Below are positions 60,795 through 64,000 of a DNA stretch of 64,000 bases, in pieces. The stretch comes from Penelope pileata (taxonomy: Eukaryota > Chordata > Aves > Galliformes > Cracidae), in contig WBMW01005486.1 in assembly GCA_013396635.1 (NCBI GenBank), positions 67,650 through 131,649 on the forward strand, given 5' to 3'. Below the pieces are notes generated by a model, which searched no databases, had not been told where the DNA came from, and saw only the letters and a list, made by a program, of their open reading frames with translations. Within the stretch, counting starts at the first letter, position 1; every line of letters starts with the position of its first letter. A program made the translations under genes and the position numbers.

Positions 60795-60960
60795 AGAATC
60801 ATAGAACAGTCACAGAATGTCCTGAGTTGGAAGGGACCCACGAGGATATCAAGTCCAGCTCCTGGCTACACAGAAGACTATAAAAAATTAAACCACGTGT
60901 CTGAGAGTGTTGTTCAAATGCTTCTTGAACTGAGGTGGATTTTGTGCCCCTTAATCCTAA
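60795..60960 (-). mobile_element. CR1 LINE 3' remnant, minus orientation
   Basis: The plus strand reads AGAATCATAGAACAGTCACA, GAGTTGGAAGGGACCCACGA and CAAGTCCAGCTCCTGGCT. It then continues into ACCACGTGTCTGAGAGTGTT and CAAATGCTTCTTGAACTGAG, the antisense segment that follows the tail in one CR1 group. About 165 bp are present, with an approximate right boundary. Confidence 0.88.
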
Positions 60961-63900
60961 ACTGTACTCAGCTATGTGAGTTGATGTCCTCAATGGAGAG
61001 TAAACATAATTTATAAGGAACTACTCATCTGGTCTTCTTGAATGAAACGCATTATCTGCTCAGTAAGTGGGTCATATAAACTCCACATTTTTCCAGGTTG
61101 TCAAATAGCAGCGGGAAGGGAAGATTGCAATAGAAAAGCCAACTGGCAGCCTAACCAGCTGGCTTGGGTTTAGTCTGCAGACATCTGAAGTCAGGAAACA
61201 GGAATTTCCCCACAGAAGTTACGCTTTTAAGTGAGAAGATACCTCAAAAAGGAAACATTGGATGAAGAACATGTGAAATACCCAGAGCCATTAATGCGAT
61301 TTGAAAAGGAAGAAGGAAAAGCAGATGTAATGAAGCTCCAAAAGCTGAGAGCCATGGACTGGAGCTGTGAGCATGCAAAGAGCAGGTTTCATAGCCAGGT
61401 TGGCAGCTGTGACAGATGACACAGGAATTTACATACCTGCCAAGGCAGGATGTAGATGTACTGCCTTGCTCAGACACTGCAAGACACTTCTTTCTTGCAC
61501 TTTTCTTTCTTCTTTCAAGAAAAGACATTTTTCTTGCAGGCAGCTAGCAAGACCCTGCAGGCAGCTATGGGAGTGTGTCTATGCCCAAGAGTAGCCCAAG
61601 TTAGATGTAGGATCCCTGCTGTGCCCATCTGTCCCAGGAGGATAAAATAAATGTCAACAAGTTATTCTTGTAATTGCTGCTAGCTTTGTATCTTGCATGT
61701 CTTCCCATCACACAGAAAGGGCTTTGAAAAATAGTCACTCTACATTTTCAGAAAATCTATAGGCCATCAATTTGCTAAATGTACAAAATCTTGTTTGAAA
61801 TTTCTATCAAAATTGTGTCCTCCAGAATACGGATATGGAACATTTCCTATAAAAAAATCTGTTCCATAGTAAATGGTAGAGATTTGAGCAGTCAAGTTCT
61901 TACTGGTTGCACACCCTTTGAATTCTATGAGAAATTTGAAAGAAGTAATCCTAGTGAAAGAAAGCCTAAGGCATCCATTACACTGAGGGGATGTTGGGAC
62001 ATTTCCTTTGATCAAAATGACACTGCAAATAGGGAAGAGGCATAAATGAGTGGTGCAGGGTCAGGCCCTGTGTGCTCACAGTTACGCTGAATGCTTGAAG
62101 ATGTCCATCTAGAGATGAAATAAAGACATTCCTACAGCTACTGAAGAATGAAAATAAAAACATTTGGGAGTTTAGTTAGGGACCACATCACCTGTGTTTA
62201 GAAGTCTCTGTCTTGAGATTGTAAGAAGAAAAAGTGGTAGAATGTGGAAAAGAGGAAAACCAACAAAGTGGAGCACTCATCCATAGGCAAATGTCAGAGA
62301 AGCCCCACCTGAGGCTTGCTGTCAACCTCTCACTTCCCAAACTCTTCCACCAGGGGAGTGGGTGTTGAGGAGAAAGAAGTGAGTGGCCCCACTCATTTTG
62401 CCGAGGCTCATTGAAAATAGAGTCTTCTCCCTTTGGAAACCTGGGGGGCACCCAATCACCCCCTCCCAGCTACACCACATTTGCTAAGTTGGCTCAGACT
62501 CACTCCAGCAAAGCATCCCTGGTACCAGCTTCATCCTGCAGTGATGAGCGGTGCCACCAGCCAGAGGCACCCGTGGCTGGGATCCAGGGGGGCTGCGGGA
62601 TGGGGAGAGCTCCCTGAGAGGGAAAGTCACCTTATGTGACCGAAAGGGAGGAAGCAAAATCAACCTTTTCTCAGCAGTCCTGTGTGTCATAGCTCAGCTG
62701 CCTCGCTGCCTTGAACGATGCCTTAGGTGCAAACAAAATTCTCTGAAATTCTTTCCTGGATTGCTCAGAGTCATTCATATTCATTAGTGGTTATCAGCAC
62801 GCAAGCAAGGCCCGCATTAATTAACTATCTTTGGCATTTGGGAATTGCAGAGTTTGCTCTTGTTTTGTCTGAGTTTGCTTATTTATTAGGAGAATTAACT
62901 TATTCTGACCTAACTTTCTCTGACATCTTTTCCACTTAGAGTCAGACATGATTATAAGCAAGGTATTGGAAAATACATTCACAAAGATGGAGAGCATAGC
63001 AGACATATTGGAACCCAAAATTCCAACCTCCATTTTTAGAACTCATTTTAAGGCATTGGATGAGAAAAACATGGGGCAAGCCTTTCTTGGCTCTTTCTCA
63101 AGAAATCATTCTACCAAGAATGCTAATTACCTTTGAACCTGAATCTAACTGAATTGCTTGCATTACCAAAACAATTTATACACGTATAGTTACTTCCAGT
63201 TCTTCAGAAATCGATCGACAGCATTAACACATGGCAGTCAACAACACTGTGGTTGGGGATGTGGATCTGCTGACAGACCTGTTGTAAAAGGCAGATACCT
63301 CGCTTCAAAACCACCATTCTCACAAAGTTCATTGCCTGATTTTATTTTCTTAATAGCATCACACTTTGTTGTTGCTAACTCAATATCATTACTGAGATGG
63401 CCTGCAGGGTCACATTTCAGCAGTAATCCTGCAGGGACTCCATCTGAGCATTGATTTATTCCTTCATTTTTATCAGATGGAAAACCTTTCTATTGTACCA
63501 TTTTCCTTGCTTACCGAAGGGAGGAAAAAAGCCCAGCTAAATTACTTCAAAAGCAATAATTTGTAACAGGTGTTATTTTACTGATATGAAACAACTGCTC
63601 CAATGGGGAATAAACTGCAATAAATAAATAAATAAATAAAATTAATAGCTGTACAACTTTGCATCACAAATAAAACACCTTAGAAATCCTTTCAGCAGAA
63701 AAAAGCTGACACCTCTGTCATCAAATTCCCTCACCTCACACAACTGGAGTTCCTGGAGCTGAGGATGAGAAAGGAGGATGGAGACCTCCAACAAAAGATG
63801 ACAAAGCAATACAAAAAAAGTCCCCTGATGCTGCTGGATCAGGCTTCCATGGTTGATGATAGGAAATGCATAGGAAACAAGAAAAAATGTCTCAGTCCAA

Positions 63901-64000
63901 AAGGAAGAGCAGACAGCTGAAGATTTGGATCATGCAAAATCAGTGCTTTTTCCTTGTTCTTCTTCACTCATACCTATCCCTGTTGCTGCTATACTAGTAG
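60961..64000. other. Unique spacer to the window end
   Basis: About 3 kb with no gene recognised. An (AAAT)n run lies at about 63,619-63,641. Sequence near 62,400-62,640 is GC-richer but lacks CpG density. All open frames are under 100 codons. Confidence 0.55.
63619..63641 (+). repeat. (AAAT)n microsatellite
   Basis: About five units of AAAT/ATAA in a row, following CTGC and preceding ATTAATAGC. Confidence 0.9.

Overview
This window looks like avian nuclear DNA that is almost entirely non-coding. The strongest evidence is at least eleven CR1 LINE fragments. They carry the typical bird CR1 3' end (ATTCTATG-type tail after a 'ccttccaacc' box) or CR1 reverse-transcriptase sequence. There is also a truncated LTR of the endogenous-retrovirus type common in birds, an assembly gap of 582 N, AT-rich single-copy spacer, and one compact CpG-rich block. 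Nothing bacterial, viral-genomic or organellar was seen. The species cannot be named from the sequence.

Layout. Positions 1-431 hold a CR1 reverse-transcriptase fragment on the minus strand that stays open for about 143 codons and runs off the left edge. Positions 432-11,600 are unique spacer with small simple repeats. A minus-strand CR1 3' portion lies at 11.6-12.4 kb, followed by about 16 kb of spacer. Positions 28.4-30.7 kb form a repeat cluster: a CR1 3' end with a tandemly duplicated tail, a truncated LTR, and a decayed CR1 reverse-transcriptase segment. Positions 30.7-43.2 kb are spacer with one old CR1 and some conserved-looking AT-rich patches.

The only gene candidate is the CpG-rich block at about 43.26-44.17 kb. 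On the minus strand it has a TATA-like box, a GC- and CT-rich leader of about 270 nt, an ATG in strong context, 15 codons and a consensus splice donor. It reads like the promoter and first exon of an unidentified gene transcribed leftwards. If so, much of 1-43.8 kb could be its intron, but no further exon was recognised.

Positions 47.5-48.3 kb hold a CR1 interrupted by the N gap. Positions 50,131-50,880 hold the most striking object: 134 perfect copies of CTATT followed without a break by 16 perfect copies of CCATT. The last 10 kb contains five short CR1 remnants in both orientations, separated by unique sequence.

No tRNA, rRNA, CRISPR array or complete protein-coding gene was found. The many short open frames are chance frames or antisense shadows of CR1. 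No new multi-gene system is visible. The observations worth following are the two-motif pentamer array, the candidate promoter and first exon with an overlapping upstream ORF, the gap inside a CR1, and a few possible regulatory patches.
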